DNA from: Spirulina subsalsa PCC 9445
GTDB lineage: Bacteria > Cyanobacteriota > Cyanobacteriia > Cyanobacteriales > Spirulinaceae
Direction of reading: 5' to 3'
Assembly: GCF_000314005.1 (NCBI RefSeq)
Contig: NZ_JH980292.1
Coordinates: 1,128,964 to 1,192,963, forward strand
Length of the DNA stretch: 64,000 bases
Position 1 is the stretch's first letter. Each line of letters starts with the position of its first letter. Shown here one piece after another: positions 38,601 through 47,772 of the stretch. The notes beneath the pieces are model-generated. The model searched no databases, was not told the origin of the DNA, and worked only from the letters and a program-made list of their open reading frames with translations. A program made the position numbers and the translations under genes.

Positions 38601-39355
38601 CCAGCGCCGCCCATAACCATCGTTACCGTACCATTGGCGTGGGGGCGATGGGACTCGCCGACTGGATCGCCAAACACCACCTCTCCTACAGCAACTTAAA
38701 CGAAATTAACCACCTGTTCGAGGAAATTGGTTATCACTGTACCCAGGCCTCCATGAAACTCGCCCAAGAACGCGGCGCTTATACCGCCTTCCCCGGCAGT
38801 GATTGGAGTCAAGGAAAACTGATCGGCTCAAAACCCGTCGAGTGGTTCAAAGAAAACGCCCGACACCCCGAACGCTGGGAGGCTTTAGCCCAAGACATTC
38901 AAACCTACGGCATCCGGAATAGTCATATTACCGCGATCGCCCCCAACACCTCCTCCTCCCTCGTCCAAGGCTGCACTGCCAGCGTCCTCCCCACCTACAG
39001 TCGCTTCTTCTACGACAAATGGGCAAAAGGCACCGTCCCCATCGCCCCCCCCTTCATTCGGGATTGCTTCTGGTACTACCCCGAAAACAAAAACCTCGAC
39101 CAGCGCACCGTCATCCGCGCCGTAGCCGCCATGCAGAACTGGATAGACACCGGAATCAGCATGGAACTCCTATTCAACCTCAACGCCGGAGTCTACTTCC
39201 CCGACGAACCCGAACGCTGCATCCAAGCCAAAGACATCTTTGAAGCCCTCATCCTCGCTTGGCAACAAGGATGTAAAGCCGTTTACTACATCCGCACCGT
39301 TCAAAAAGACACCTACAAAGACGGCGTTGAAGCGTGCAGCAGTTGCGCCAATTAA
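35674..39355 (+). CDS. nrdA: Ribonucleotide reductase large subunit, interrupted by a group I intron and an intein
   Basis: Exon 1 (35674-36666) carries the ATP-cone start (HVIKRDGSSAALDVVKIRKV) and the catalytic-barrel entrance up to NDTAIAVNQG. The frame resumes at 36959 with GRRAGAVTVSLDVWHLD after removal of a 292-nt intron. Exon 2 contains an in-frame intein at 37400-38434, between VNL and CVESFSNV, then the rest of the barrel (ITAIAPNTSSSLVQGCTAS) and a C-terminal ACSSC Cys pair. After splicing the host protein has about 784 residues, normal for NrdA. The start is uncertain: the ATG at 35674 lacks a strong Shine-Dalgarno, and a TTG at 35569 is possible. Two small dispersed repeats are read as residues in the N-terminal 50. 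It reduces ribonucleotides for DNA synthesis with NrdB, encoded 2.6 kb downstream. Confidence 0.93.
36667..36958 (+). other. Group I intron in nrdA (292 nt, no ORF)
   Basis: It splits codons so that VNQG joins GRRAG, restoring the conserved NrdA sequence. The exon ends in T (36666) and the intron in G (36958), as required. Core features are the P4-P6 like stretch GCTGGAAACTC...AATCAGCAGCCAAG, P7 made by GACCA (36801-36805) and TGGTC (36872-36876), and the S element GATATGGTCTGAT. P1 is weaker: CAGGGT at the exon end pairs with GCCC..TG only with two bulged C. No homing endonuclease is encoded. Confidence 0.85.
37400..38434 (+). other. Intein in NrdA (345 residues) with LAGLIDADG endonuclease
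   Basis: The intein begins with Cys in CVAPETKILTRHGQLPIAEL (block A), has block B-like sequence GEILECTPQHHFWV, the two endonuclease motifs AGFFTGDGSYG and LAGLLDSDGTVS, and ends with DTYCFTEPKRHMGMFNGILTGQ split here as CFTEPKRHMGMF plus NGILTGQ. The next host residue is Cys (CVESFSNV). The last intein residue is Gln, not the usual Asn. Both Asp of the endonuclease motifs are present, so it may be active. The insertion site is a conserved RIR1 site. Confidence 0.9.
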
Positions 39356-39426
39356 ACCCCGTTGACTTTAACCAATCTATAATTTTGTACCGTCTTCGCA
39401 AAATTCAATGACAACGTTTAATTGAC

Positions 39427-39453
39427 TTGGGGGTAAGAAACACTTACCCCCAA
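39427..39453. terminator. Hairpin after nrdA
   Basis: Perfect arms TTGGGGGTAAG (39427-39437) and CTTACCCCCAA (39443-39453) with a 5-nt loop lie 72 bp after the nrdA stop. The stem is followed by A, not T, on the plus strand, so it is not a standard terminator. It may act as an mRNA 3'-end stabiliser or block transcription into the Uma2 genes. Confidence 0.45.
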
Positions 39454-39554
39454 AAAAATGCTTTCATTCCCCCCCACCCCAAACAGTAAAGCTCAATTGA
39501 AGACTTGCTAAACTAAAAAAGACAATTCCCCCTCACCCAGAGGAGATAATTGAT

Positions 39555-40277
39555 ATGACCATTTCCTTGGATTGTGAGAGACTCTACCCCGACAGTGACG
39601 GTCAGCCCATGGCAGACAATACCTTACAATTTCGCTGGATTGTCCTGATTAAAGAAAACCTAGAACTCCTCTTTGCTGACCGACCCGATGTTTTTGTAGC
39701 CGGAGATTTACTCTGGTATCCTGTAGAAGGACACCCAGAAATCCGCGTCGCTCCCGATGCTCTAGTAGCATTTGGTCGCCCCAAAGGAGAACGAGGGTCT
39801 TATAAACAGTGGGAAGAGGATAATATTGCTCCGCAAGTAGTCTTTGAAATCCTGTCCCCCGGCAATCGTTCAGGGGAAATGAGCAAAAAGCAGCAATTCT
39901 ATGACGATTACGGAGTAGAAGAATATTATATTTACAACCCAGACCGGAACAATTTACAGGGATTTTGCCGTACAGAGTCAGGATTGAGAGGGATTGAAGA
40001 AATCCAGAACTGGACAAGTCCCCGTCTAGGGATTCGGTTTGTTGTAACGGCGACCACATTGGAACTGTATCGTCCCGATGGGCGAAGATTCCTGAGCTTT
40101 TTGCAGTTGGAACAAAGGGCCGAACAAGCTGACCAGAGGGCGCAACAAGCTGACCAGAGGGCAGAACAAGAGCGCGAACGAGCCCAACAAGCTGACCGAA
40201 GGGCAGAACAAGCTGACCGAAGAGCCGAGCGATTAGCCGCACAACTGAGAGCGTTAGGCATTGACCCTGACAGCTAA
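39555..40277 (+). CDS. Uma2 family (DUF820) PD-(D/E)XK nuclease-like protein, copy 1
   Basis: 240 residues. The domain (LQFRWIVLIKENLELLFADR, VFVAGDLLWYPVEGHPEIRV, APDALVAFGRPKGERGSYKQ, VVFEILSPGNRSGEMSKKQQ, FYDDYGVEEYYIYNPDRNNL) is typical of Uma2/DUF820 restriction-endonuclease-fold proteins, which are abundant in cyanobacteria and mostly of unknown function. The tail is a coiled coil made of 7-residue repeats (RAEQADQ, RAQQADR, RAEQERE). It is the first of three near-identical copies between nrdA and nrdB. Confidence 0.88.
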   Translation: MTISLDCERLYPDSDGQPMADNTLQFRWIVLIKENLELLFADRPDVFVAGDLLWYPVEGHPEIRVAPDALVAFGRPKGERGSYKQWEEDNIAPQVVFEILSPGNRSGEMSKKQQFYDDYGVEEYYIYNPDRNNLQGFCRTESGLRGIEEIQNWTSPRLGIRFVVTATTLELYRPDGRRFLSFLQLEQRAEQADQRAQQADQRAEQERERAQQADRRAEQADRRAERLAAQLRALGIDPDS

Positions 40278-40345
40278 ATTCTGGACTCTGAAGACTTGCT
40301 AAACTAAAAAAGACAATTCCCCCTCACCCAGAGGAGATAATTGAT

Positions 40346-41110
40346 ATGACCATTTCCTTGGATTGTGAGAGACTCTACCCCGACAGTGACGGTCAGCCCA
40401 TGGCAGACAATACCCTCCAATTTCGCTGGATTGTCCTGATTAAAGAAAACCTAGAACTCCTCTTTGCTGACCGACCCGATGTTTTTGTAGCCGGAGATTT
40501 ACTCTGGTATCCCGTAGAAGGACACCCAGAAATCCGCGTCGCTCCCGATGCTCTAGTAGCATTTGGTCGCCCCAAAGGAGAACGAGGGTCTTATAAACAG
40601 TGGGAAGAAGGGAATATTGCCCCGCAAGTGGTCTTTGAAATTCTCTCCCCCGGCAATCGTTCAGGGGAAATGAGCAAAAAGCAGCAATTCTATGACGATT
40701 ACGGAGTAGAAGAATATTATATCTACAACCCAGACCGGAACAATTTACAAGGATTTTGTCGTACAGAGTCAGGATTGAGAGGGATTGAAGAAATCCAAAA
40801 CTGGACAAGTCCCCGTCTAGGGATTCGGTTTGTTGTAACGGCGACCACATTGGAACTGTATCGTCCCGATGGGCGAGGATTCCTGAGCTTTTTGGAGTTG
40901 GAACAACGAGCGGAACAAGCTGACCAGAGGGCGCAACAAGCAGACCAAAGGGCAGAACAGGAGCGCCAACGAGCCCAACAAGCTGACCAGAGGGCAGAAC
41001 AGGAACGCCAACGAGCCCAACAAGCTGACCGAAGGGCAGAACAAGCTGACCGAAGAGCCGAGCGATTAGCCGCACAACTGAGAGCGTTAGGCATTGACCC
41101 TGACAGCTAA
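40346..41110 (+). CDS. Uma2 family (DUF820) PD-(D/E)XK nuclease-like protein, copy 2
   Basis: 254 residues, nearly identical to copy 1 in the nuclease-like domain (EDNIAP becomes EGNIAP, and few other changes). The coiled-coil tail has two more heptads than copy 1, the whole length difference. The same Shine-Dalgarno and leader precede it. The catalytic-type residues around PDALVAF and FEILSPG are kept, so it is not obviously degraded. Confidence 0.88.
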   Translation: MTISLDCERLYPDSDGQPMADNTLQFRWIVLIKENLELLFADRPDVFVAGDLLWYPVEGHPEIRVAPDALVAFGRPKGERGSYKQWEEGNIAPQVVFEILSPGNRSGEMSKKQQFYDDYGVEEYYIYNPDRNNLQGFCRTESGLRGIEEIQNWTSPRLGIRFVVTATTLELYRPDGRGFLSFLELEQRAEQADQRAQQADQRAEQERQRAQQADQRAEQERQRAQQADRRAEQADRRAERLAAQLRALGIDPDS

Positions 41111-41178
41111 ATTCTGGACTCTGAAGACTTGCTAAACTAAAAAAGACAATTCCCCCTCACCCAGAGGAGATAATTGAT

Positions 41179-41880
41179 ATGACCATTTCCTTGGATTGTG
41201 AGAGACTCTACCCCGACAGTGACGGTCAGCCCATGGCAGACAATACCCTCCAATTTCGCTGGATTGTCCTGATTAAAGAAAACCTAGAACTCCTCTTGGC
41301 TGACCGACCCGATGTTTTTGTAGCCGGAGATTTACTCTGGTATCCTGTAGAAGGACACCCAGAAATCCGCGTTGCTCCCGATGCTCTCGTAGCATTTGGT
41401 CGCCCCAAAGGAGAGCGAGGGTCTTATAAACAGTGGGAAGAAGGGAATATTGCCCCTCAAGTCGTATTTGAAATTCTCTCCCCCGGCAATCGTTCAGGGG
41501 AAATGAGCAAAAAACAGCAATTCTATGACGATTACGGAGTAGAAGAATATTATATTTACAACCCAGACCGGAACAATTTACAGGGATTTTGCCGTACAGA
41601 GGCAGGATTGAGAGCGATAGAAGAAATCCAGAACTGGACAAGTCCCCGTCTAGGGATTCGGTTTGTTGTAACGGCGACCACATTGGAACTGTATCGTCCC
41701 GATGGGCGAGGATTCCTGAGCTTTTTGGAGTTGGAACAACGAGCGGAACAAGCTGACCAGAGGGCAGAACAAGAACGGCAACGAGCGGAACAAGCTGACC
41801 AGAGGGCGCAACAGGAACGCCAACGAGCCGAGCGATTAGCCGCACAACTGAGAGCGCTAGGTATTGACGCTGACAGCTAA
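41179..41880 (+). CDS. Uma2 family (DUF820) PD-(D/E)XK nuclease-like protein, copy 3
   Basis: 233 residues, the shortest of the three because its heptad tail is reduced. It has slightly more substitutions (LLADRPD, TEAGLRAIEEIQ, a final GIDADS) but an intact domain. It lies 75 bp before nrdB. Whether all three copies are expressed cannot be told; each has its own GAGGAGA Shine-Dalgarno. Confidence 0.87.
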   Translation: MTISLDCERLYPDSDGQPMADNTLQFRWIVLIKENLELLLADRPDVFVAGDLLWYPVEGHPEIRVAPDALVAFGRPKGERGSYKQWEEGNIAPQVVFEILSPGNRSGEMSKKQQFYDDYGVEEYYIYNPDRNNLQGFCRTEAGLRAIEEIQNWTSPRLGIRFVVTATTLELYRPDGRGFLSFLELEQRAEQADQRAEQERQRAEQADQRAQQERQRAERLAAQLRALGIDADS

Positions 41881-41954
41881 ATTCTGAAGTTTGCCGTTCT
41901 ATTTTTCCCTTTTTTCTATACAATGCGGAAGGACTTATAACAGCAAAATCTCTC

Positions 41955-43307
41955 ATGACTTATACACCGGAAAAACGGCAAAAAATGCCCGTCAACCCCA
42001 TTTTTAATCCCCAAGGCGACGACACGATTGAAAACCGTACCATGTGGTTTGGCAACACCACCAACCTCATGCAACTTAATGATGTCCGCTATTCTTGGGC
42101 TGTGGGATTATACAAACAAATGAGAGAGAACTTCTGGATTAACTAGGTAGTCCAGACTAAATCCCTCGAAAACGGGGAAACTCTGGTTTTTACAAATTCG
42201 TAAAAATACCGAATATTGCATGACAGACAATCCCGTGCCAAGCTTGCCAAAAGCAAGAAGGTGTAGAGACTATCCGAGTTTACGGAGTAGGCAGTAAGCG
42301 ATTGACTGTCGAAGCGGGGGACTCTTTTGCTAGGGCAAAGGATGATGATATAGTCCGATCTGTGTGGTGACACATAGCAGCTTAAATAAAGCGGGCAAAG
42401 TGTAGCGAACTTTGTTGAACATGAATGACCAGAAAAGCTCGATATTACCCAAGATGTTACAGATTACTGGAATTTGACTCCAGAAGAACGCTATGCCTTT
42501 GATGGAATTCTTTCCTATTTAACTTTTTTAGATTCCATCCAAACCTACAATATCCCTTACCTAAAAAGCCCCATTACTGCCCCGGAAGTTACCCTATGTA
42601 TGACGGAACAAGCCTCCCAAGAAGGCTTACATAATCAAAGCTATCAATGGATGATTGAAACCATTATTCCCGCCGAAAAACGGAGTAGTGTTTATGATTT
42701 TTGGCGAACTGATAAAGTCTTACTAGAACGTTGTGAATTCATCGCGTCCCTCTATCAAAAATATGTCGATGACCCTAGCTATGAAAACTATTTCATCGCC
42801 CTAGTTGCCGATTATTTACTAGAAGGATTGTATTTCTACAATGGCTTTATTTTCTTCTACAATTTAGCCTCACGAATGTTGATGCCCGGTAGTGCTGACA
42901 TTTTTAAAATGATCAACCGCGACGAATTAAGTCATGTCCGCTTATTTCAGCGTTTAGTCCCCGAAGCCATGACGACGTTTACTCACTCTGTCGAACAAAT
43001 TTATGAGATGTTCGACAATGCTGTTCGCCATGAGTGCAAGTGGACTAACCACATCGTCGGCAACCAAATCCTAGGGATTACCGAGGCCAGCACGGAACAA
43101 TACACCAAATATTTAGCCAATATTCGTCTCCGTGCCATTGGTCTAGAACCCCTGTACAAGGAAGACAAGTTTACTAAGAGTCCCTACACCCACCTAGAGA
43201 AATTCGCGGACACCAAAGCTGATGGCAACACTAAGGCCAATTTCTTTGAATCGGGAGTTACCAGTTATGTCATGTCTTCGGGTTTAGGCGGTTGGGACGA
43301 AATCTAA
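41955..43307 (+). CDS. nrdB: Ribonucleotide reductase small subunit, interrupted by a group I intron
   Basis: Exon 1 (41955-42139) encodes MTYTPEKRQKMPVNPIFNPQ through MRENFW plus two bases; exon 2 (42428-43307) completes Ile and continues PEKLDITQDVTDYWNLTPEE. The joined frame gives 354 residues, normal for cyanobacterial NrdB. Diiron-ligand helices are visible: TEQASQEGLHNQSYQWMIET and FKMINRDELSHVRLFQ, with EGLYFYNGFIFFYN between. Without splicing the product would stop after 63 residues, so splicing is essential for the radical-generating subunit. Its NrdA partner lies upstream across three Uma2 genes. Confidence 0.94.
42140..42427 (+). other. Group I intron in nrdB (288 nt, no ORF)
   Basis: P1 is perfect: exon end CTGGAT (42134-42139) pairs with GTCCAG (42150-42155), giving the U-G wobble at the 5' splice site. 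The intron ends in G at 42427, and joining restores Trp-Ile-Pro in NrdB. P7 is formed by GACTAT (42268-42273) and ATAGTC (42350-42355). The R and S elements GTGTAGAGACTATCC and GATGATATAGTCCGATC are classic. No endonuclease is encoded. Confidence 0.95.
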
Positions 43308-43501
43308 AATAGGGTTTCCCTCGTTCGTAGTTGCGCTTTAGCGCCTTTGGTTTAGGGCTAAAGCCCAACAACGAGCCAACAACGAGCCAACAACCAGCCA
43401 ATAATGAAGTAGGACAAACTCACAACTTATCGCACAACCCAGACTGAACCGCCCTATAAGGGCGGGGCTTGTGTCCCATTATTTTTGGTCGTTCCTTCCC
43501 C
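43308..43501. repeat. Short repeats and a GC-rich hairpin between nrdB and ndhC
   Basis: An 11-bp tandem (AACAACGAGCC, about three copies) lies at about 43367-43402, after the palindromic pair GCGCTTTAGCGC and GGGCTAAAGCCC. A perfect hairpin CCGCCCT/AGGGCGG lies at 43449-43465; similar stems occur at ends of IS200/IS605-type elements, but no transposase is present. It could also help terminate nrdB transcripts. Confidence 0.5.
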
Positions 43502-43507
43502 TATAAT
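43502..43507 (+). promoter_or_regulatory. Candidate -10 box of ndhCKJ
   Basis: A perfect TATAAT lies 60 bp before the ndhC start codon. No good -35 hexamer stands at the standard distance; TTGGTC at 43485-43490 is too close. The box is therefore tentative. Confidence 0.35.
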
Positions 43508-43567
43508 GAACAAAGTGTTCAGACACTGAGCCAATAGTTTCAGCAATCAGCAACGGGGAAATCAGTA

Positions 43568-43930
43568 GTGTTTCACTTAAGCGGTTACGAATATTTTCTA
43601 GGATTTTTGCTCATAGCCAGTTCCGTCCCCATTTTGGCGCTGACAGCTTCTAAGCTGCTCCGCCCGCCAACCGGAGGGCCCGAACGACGCACCACCTATG
43701 AATCTGGGATGGAACCTTTGGGGGGTGCGTGGATTCAATTTAATATCCGGTACTATATGTTCGCCCTTGTCTTCGTTGTCTTCGACGTGGAAACGGTCTT
43801 TCTCTACCCCTGGGCGGTTGCTTTTAATCAATTAGGGCTACTAGCCTTTGTAGAGGCTTTAATTTTTATTGGAATTTTAGTAGTAGCTCTGGTCTACGCA
43901 TGGCGAAAAGGAGCGCTGGAATGGTCATGA
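43568..43930 (+). CDS. ndhC: NAD(P)H-quinone oxidoreductase subunit 3 (NdhC)
   Basis: 120 residues from a GTG ([20 protein letters not shown]). Three membrane helices and the conserved [20 protein letters not shown] loop, which includes the TYESGMEP quinone-site motif, identify NdhC. It is a membrane-arm subunit of the thylakoid NDH-1 complex for cyclic electron flow, respiration and CO2 uptake. It overlaps ndhK at its 3' end, in the standard cyanobacterial order C-K-J. Confidence 0.97.
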   Translation: MFHLSGYEYFLGFLLIASSVPILALTASKLLRPPTGGPERRTTYESGMEPLGGAWIQFNIRYYMFALVFVVFDVETVFLYPWAVAFNQLGLLAFVEALIFIGILVVALVYAWRKGALEWS

Positions 43931-44673
43931 AATCTGATAACCCAACGGATGCTGCACTTTTGGAGCAGCAGCAAAAAGAAAAAATTCTCAATCCTATTGC
44001 TCGGACAACGGTCACTCAAGATTTATCGGAGAATGTCATCCTAACGACGGTGGATGATCTGTATAATTGGGCGAGATTATCGAGTCTCTGGCCGATGTTA
44101 TACGGAACGGCCTGCTGCTTCATCGAATTTGCGGCGATGATTGGTTCTCGTTTCGATTTTGACCGTTTTGGCCTTGTTCCTCGTTCCAGTCCGAGACAAG
44201 CGGATTTAATCATCACGGCGGGAACGATTACCATGAAAATGGCTCCGGCTTTGGTGCGACTCTATGAGGAAATGCCTGACCCCAAATATGTGATTGCTAT
44301 GGGGGCTTGTACTATTACTGGGGGAATGTTTAGTATGGACTCTCCTAGTGCGGTGCGAGGGGTGGATAAGTTAATCCCGGTGGATTTATATATTCCCGGT
44401 TGTCCTCCTCGTCCTGAAGCGATTATGGACGCGATTGTTAAATTGCGCAAAAAGGTGGCTAATGAGTCGATTCAGGAACGGGCGAGAGTTCAATCTCAAA
44501 CGAATCGCTACTACAGCACGACTCATAATATGGTGGCGGTTGAACCGATTTTAACGGGAGAATATCTCCAATCTGGTACTCGTCAAGCTCCCCCGAAGGT
44601 GTTAACGGAAGGGTACGGAATGCCTGTCGCGCCGGGTTTTGCAGAATCTAAAGAGGAAGTCAATCGTGGCTGA
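43921..44673 (+). CDS. ndhK: NAD(P)H-quinone oxidoreductase subunit K (NdhK), [4Fe-4S] N2 subunit
   Basis: 250 residues from the ATG at 43921, which has GGAG 8 nt upstream inside the ndhC end; an ATG two codons later is also possible. Cluster N2 ligands are visible in [26 protein letters not shown] and [14 protein letters not shown]. It overlaps ndhC by 10 bp and ndhJ by 8 bp, showing translational coupling. It sits at the junction of the hydrophilic and membrane arms of NDH-1. Confidence 0.97.
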   Translation: MVMKSDNPTDAALLEQQQKEKILNPIARTTVTQDLSENVILTTVDDLYNWARLSSLWPMLYGTACCFIEFAAMIGSRFDFDRFGLVPRSSPRQADLIITAGTITMKMAPALVRLYEEMPDPKYVIAMGACTITGGMFSMDSPSAVRGVDKLIPVDLYIPGCPPRPEAIMDAIVKLRKKVANESIQERARVQSQTNRYYSTTHNMVAVEPILTGEYLQSGTRQAPPKVLTEGYGMPVAPGFAESKEEVNRG

Positions 44674-45184
44674 AGAAGAAAATCAAGTTGAAACAACTGC
44701 CATTGTAGAAGCGGGTCCGGTTTCTCAGTGGTTAACGGAAAATGGTTTTGACCATGAAGCCCTCGAAAAGGATCATTTAGGGGTGGAATTAATTAAGGTG
44801 GATGCGGAGTTTCTCATCCCGATTGCTACGGCTTTATATGCCTATGGCTTTAATTACTTGCAGTGTCAAGGGGGGTATGATGTCGGCCCTGGTAAGGAGT
44901 TGGTCAGTTTCTACCATTTAATTAAAGTGGGGGATAATGTCACCCAACCGGAGGAGGTGCGGGTGAAGGTGTATTTGCCTCGGGATAATCCTAAAGTGCC
45001 TTCGGTTTATTGGATTTGGAAGGCGGCGGATTGGCAAGAGCGGGAAACCTATGATATGTATGGCATTGTTTTTGAAGGACATCCTAATCTGAAACGAATC
45101 TTAATGCCGGAAGATTGGGTCGGTTGGCCGTTGCGGAAGGATTATATTTCGCCGGACTTCTACGAGTTACAAGATGCTTATTAA
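44666..45184 (+). CDS. ndhJ: NAD(P)H-quinone oxidoreductase subunit J (NdhJ)
   Basis: 172 residues from a GTG at 44666 ([20 protein letters not shown]), chosen because it matches the family start and has GAGGA upstream; an open frame upstream lies inside ndhK. The 30-kDa-subunit motif [20 protein letters not shown] and the [17 protein letters not shown] signature are complete. The gene ends the ndhCKJ operon, just before an intrinsic terminator. Confidence 0.97.
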   Translation: MAEEENQVETTAIVEAGPVSQWLTENGFDHEALEKDHLGVELIKVDAEFLIPIATALYAYGFNYLQCQGGYDVGPGKELVSFYHLIKVGDNVTQPEEVRVKVYLPRDNPKVPSVYWIWKAADWQERETYDMYGIVFEGHPNLKRILMPEDWVGWPLRKDYISPDFYELQDAY

Positions 45185-45208
45185 AAGGAATCAATTCTTA
45201 ATGTTTTC

Positions 45209-45236
45209 AGCACTTCCTAGAGGGGGGTGCTTTTTT
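45209..45236 (+). terminator. Intrinsic terminator of ndhCKJ
   Basis: AGCACTTCC pairs with GGGGGGTGCT (two G-U pairs) across a 4-nt loop, followed by six T. It lies 25 bp after the ndhJ stop. Confidence 0.85.
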
Positions 45237-45338
45237 GTGGGGTAGGGAGAGGAGGGGGGGTTATGATTCACCAATTTAGTCACTATGATGGAAGAACATT
45301 CCCCTTGATTTTGCTTTCCTCATCCCCTTGATTTTGAG

Positions 45339-47387
45339 TTGCACGCAGTTATTGTGCTGAAACATCGCTTTGCTCTGTTTTTATCCGGTGCGATCGCCTT
45401 TGGGGTAGCAGTTCTCCTGTGCCTGCTTCCCGGCTTCCCTTCGAGTCCCCACACCACCCTTGCGAAAAGTCCCTCTCCTCCCCCCCTAGAAACCGTCACC
45501 CTCCAACTCAAATGGCGGCACCAGTTCCAGTTTGCCGGATACTACGCCGCCAAAGCCCAAGGCTATTATGAACAAGCGGGATTAGATGTTCAAATGCAGG
45601 AAATGCCCGAAAATACCCCCCCCGTTGAAGTAGTCCTTAACGGTGAGGCAGAATTCGGTATTGCTGGTTCTGATTTAGTCCTTCTACGCAATCAAGGCTA
45701 TCCCGTCGTCGCTCTCGCCGCTATTTACCAACATTCCCCCTCCGTTATCATTGCCCGTCGCCAACCCAACTTAGATCATATTCATGATCTCATCGGCAAA
45801 CGAGTGATGATACGAGATCATGCTGTCGAACTCATCGCCTATTTAAAATCCGAAGGGATTGCATTAGACCAATTCATTCAAGTTCCCCATAGTTTTACTC
45901 CCCTTTCTTTAATTAATGGCCGTGTCGATGCCATGTCCGGTTACTCAACCGACGAGCCTTTTTTTTTAGAGCAAGTGAATATCCCCCACATTATTTTTAA
46001 TCCTCGGGCGGGAGGAATTGATTTTTATGGCGATACTTTATTCACGACCGAAGCTCAAATTAAACGCCATCCTCAACGAGTGAAAGCCTTCCTTGATGCT
46101 TCCTTAAAAGGCTGGGCTTATGCCCTCGAACACCCGGAGGAAATGATTGAGCTAATCTATACAGAATATAGTCCCCGCCACAGTCGGGCGCATCTGAGAT
46201 ATGAAGCAGAAGCCAGCAAGCGCCTCATTTTATCCGATGTCGTAGAAATCGGCTATATGAACCCCGGACGCTGGAACTATATTCTGCAAATCTATCATGA
46301 TCTCGGATTTGCCACGCGCTATAGTTCACTAGCCGGATTTATCTATGAGCGCTATCCTCAACCTAACCTCACCTGGGTTTATTTCATCTTCATCACTATT
46401 TCGAGCATTTTAGGGTTTGTATCTTGGATTGCCTTACGCTTTTATCAACTCAATCATCGCATTCGACAGGAAGTAGCGGAACGAATGCAGACCGAAAATA
46501 GTTTACGGGCTTTAGAAAAAAGATATCGTTTCTTAGTTGAAAGCTCTCCTTTCCCTATTGTGATTTCTCAATTTGAAACGGGCGAAATTGCCTATCTTAA
46601 TCCTAAAGCATCTCGAATTTTTAAAGTTAGACGAAATCAGGCAATTGGTTATCTAACTGAAGATTTTTATGTTCAACCAGATGATCGAAATATTATTCTT
46701 AAAGCGTTAAAAAAACAAGGTTTTATTCAAGATTTTGAAACCCAATTATTTAACTCAAAAGGAGAGATTTTTTGGGCAAATATATCCGGTACGTTAATTA
46801 ACTTTGATGGAACTCTTTCGATATTTATTACCTTAATTGATATTACTCAACACAAACACCTAGAAGACCAATTATCTCGACTGGCGATGACGGACGAATT
46901 AACCGGACTTTATAACCGTCGCTATTTTTTTCAACGGGGGCGTGAAGAAGTGAACAATGCTATTACCCATGATGTCGCTCTACTATTACTAGACATTGAC
47001 TTTTTCAAAAAAGTTAATGATACATTTGGTCATGATATTGGAGATTTAGTCTTACAATCTGTTGCACATTTGCTCAAATCTCAAGCCACACCTCATGACA
47101 TTCTAGGGAGATTAGGGGGGGAAGAATTTGCCCTTTTACTCCCACAAACTAGCCTACAAGACGCGACCTATCGGGCTAAAACTATTTGTGAGATCATCGC
47201 CCAAGAAAAAATTCCAATACAGTGTAGTTTTATCCAGATTACGGTGAGTATTGGAGTCGCTACAACTTCCCCTCAAGATTTAGACATTCGGGAACTATTC
47301 AAACAAGCAGATTTAGCGTTGTATAAAGCCAAGAATTCAGGGCGTAATTGTGTCGTTCAATTATCACGAGTCGAGAGTCCAGACTGA
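45339..47387 (+). CDS. Membrane diguanylate cyclase with NMT1/THI5-like periplasmic domain and PAS
   Basis: 682 residues. A signal-anchor (about 10-32) is followed by a THI5/NMT1-like periplasmic binding domain (about 50-310: TLQLKWRHQFQFAGYYAAKA, NGEAEFGIAGSDLVLLRNQG), a membrane helix at about 347-367, a PAS domain (about 395-500) and a GGDEF domain with LTGLYNRRYFFQ, LLDIDFFKKVNDTFGH and GGEEF. There is no RxxD site. It probably senses a small pyrimidine- or amine-like ligand outside the membrane and makes c-di-GMP. The start is a TTG with little support; a GTG five codons later is possible. The 3' end overlaps the convergent response-regulator gene by 31 bp. Confidence 0.87.
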   Translation: MHAVIVLKHRFALFLSGAIAFGVAVLLCLLPGFPSSPHTTLAKSPSPPPLETVTLQLKWRHQFQFAGYYAAKAQGYYEQAGLDVQMQEMPENTPPVEVVLNGEAEFGIAGSDLVLLRNQGYPVVALAAIYQHSPSVIIARRQPNLDHIHDLIGKRVMIRDHAVELIAYLKSEGIALDQFIQVPHSFTPLSLINGRVDAMSGYSTDEPFFLEQVNIPHIIFNPRAGGIDFYGDTLFTTEAQIKRHPQRVKAFLDASLKGWAYALEHPEEMIELIYTEYSPRHSRAHLRYEAEASKRLILSDVVEIGYMNPGRWNYILQIYHDLGFATRYSSLAGFIYERYPQPNLTWVYFIFITISSILGFVSWIALRFYQLNHRIRQEVAERMQTENSLRALEKRYRFLVESSPFPIVISQFETGEIAYLNPKASRIFKVRRNQAIGYLTEDFYVQPDDRNIILKALKKQGFIQDFETQLFNSKGEIFWANISGTLINFDGTLSIFITLIDITQHKHLEDQLSRLAMTDELTGLYNRRYFFQRGREEVNNAITHDVALLLLDIDFFKKVNDTFGHDIGDLVLQSVAHLLKSQATPHDILGRLGGEEFALLLPQTSLQDATYRAKTICEIIAQEKIPIQCSFIQITVSIGVATTSPQDLDIRELFKQADLALYKAKNSGRNCVVQLSRVESPD

Positions 47388-47758
47388 ATGGCATAAATCA
47401 GATCATCACTATTCCAAGGTTTAGCAAGATAGGAATGTAGTTCAGCTTCTTCTCGGGCGCGTTCAATGGCACTTTGATCCGCTTGACCCGTCAAGAGAAT
47501 TTTAACCACTTTCGGATATTTTTGGTGAACTTGAATCAAAAATTCATCCCCTTTAATGCCGGGCATCAACCAATCAGAAACAATAACAATCACATCTGCT
47601 CCTTCACTGCGATATTCTTCAATAATTTCTAAAGCTTCATTGGCACTTTCTGCCATTTCGTATAAATAAGTGTCTTGAAAAGCATTTCTGAGTTGAATTT
47701 TCAAACTATTTAAAACAACTGCCTCATCATCAACACACAAAATAATAGGTTTAGTCAT
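47357..47758 (-). CDS. Single-domain response regulator (CheY-like)
   Basis: 133 residues, one receiver domain: acidic pair in LCVDDEA, phosphoacceptor D62 in VSDWLMPG, Thr in LLTGQAD and Lys in LAKPWN. No output domain is present, so it probably relays phosphate or acts by protein contact. It is the last gene of a three-gene operon, 14 bp after the hybrid kinase gene, and overlaps the convergent GGDEF gene. Confidence 0.92.
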   Translation of the reverse strand: MTKPIILCVDDEAVVLNSLKIQLRNAFQDTYLYEMAESANEALEIIEEYRSEGADVIVIVSDWLMPGIKGDEFLIQVHQKYPKVVKILLTGQADQSAIERAREEAELHSYLAKPWNSDDLIYAIQSGLSTRDN

Positions 47759-47772
47759 AATTTGGAATACTC

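Larger units (their letters stand above)
39498..41880 (+). repeat. Threefold segmental duplication of a Uma2 gene with its leader
   Basis: The unit starts at TGAAGACTTGCTAAAC (39498, with equivalents near 40289 and 41122) and includes the same leader, the GAGGAGA Shine-Dalgarno and the coding sequence. Gene starts are 791 and 833 bp apart; the 42-bp difference equals two 21-bp heptad repeats in the coding tail. DNA identity is very high throughout. Confidence 0.9.

Noticed and set aside
42140-42427. nrdB as a broken pseudogene because its frame stops after 63 codons
   Set aside because: Clear group I intron core elements and a perfect P1 helix show that splicing restores the full NrdB frame.
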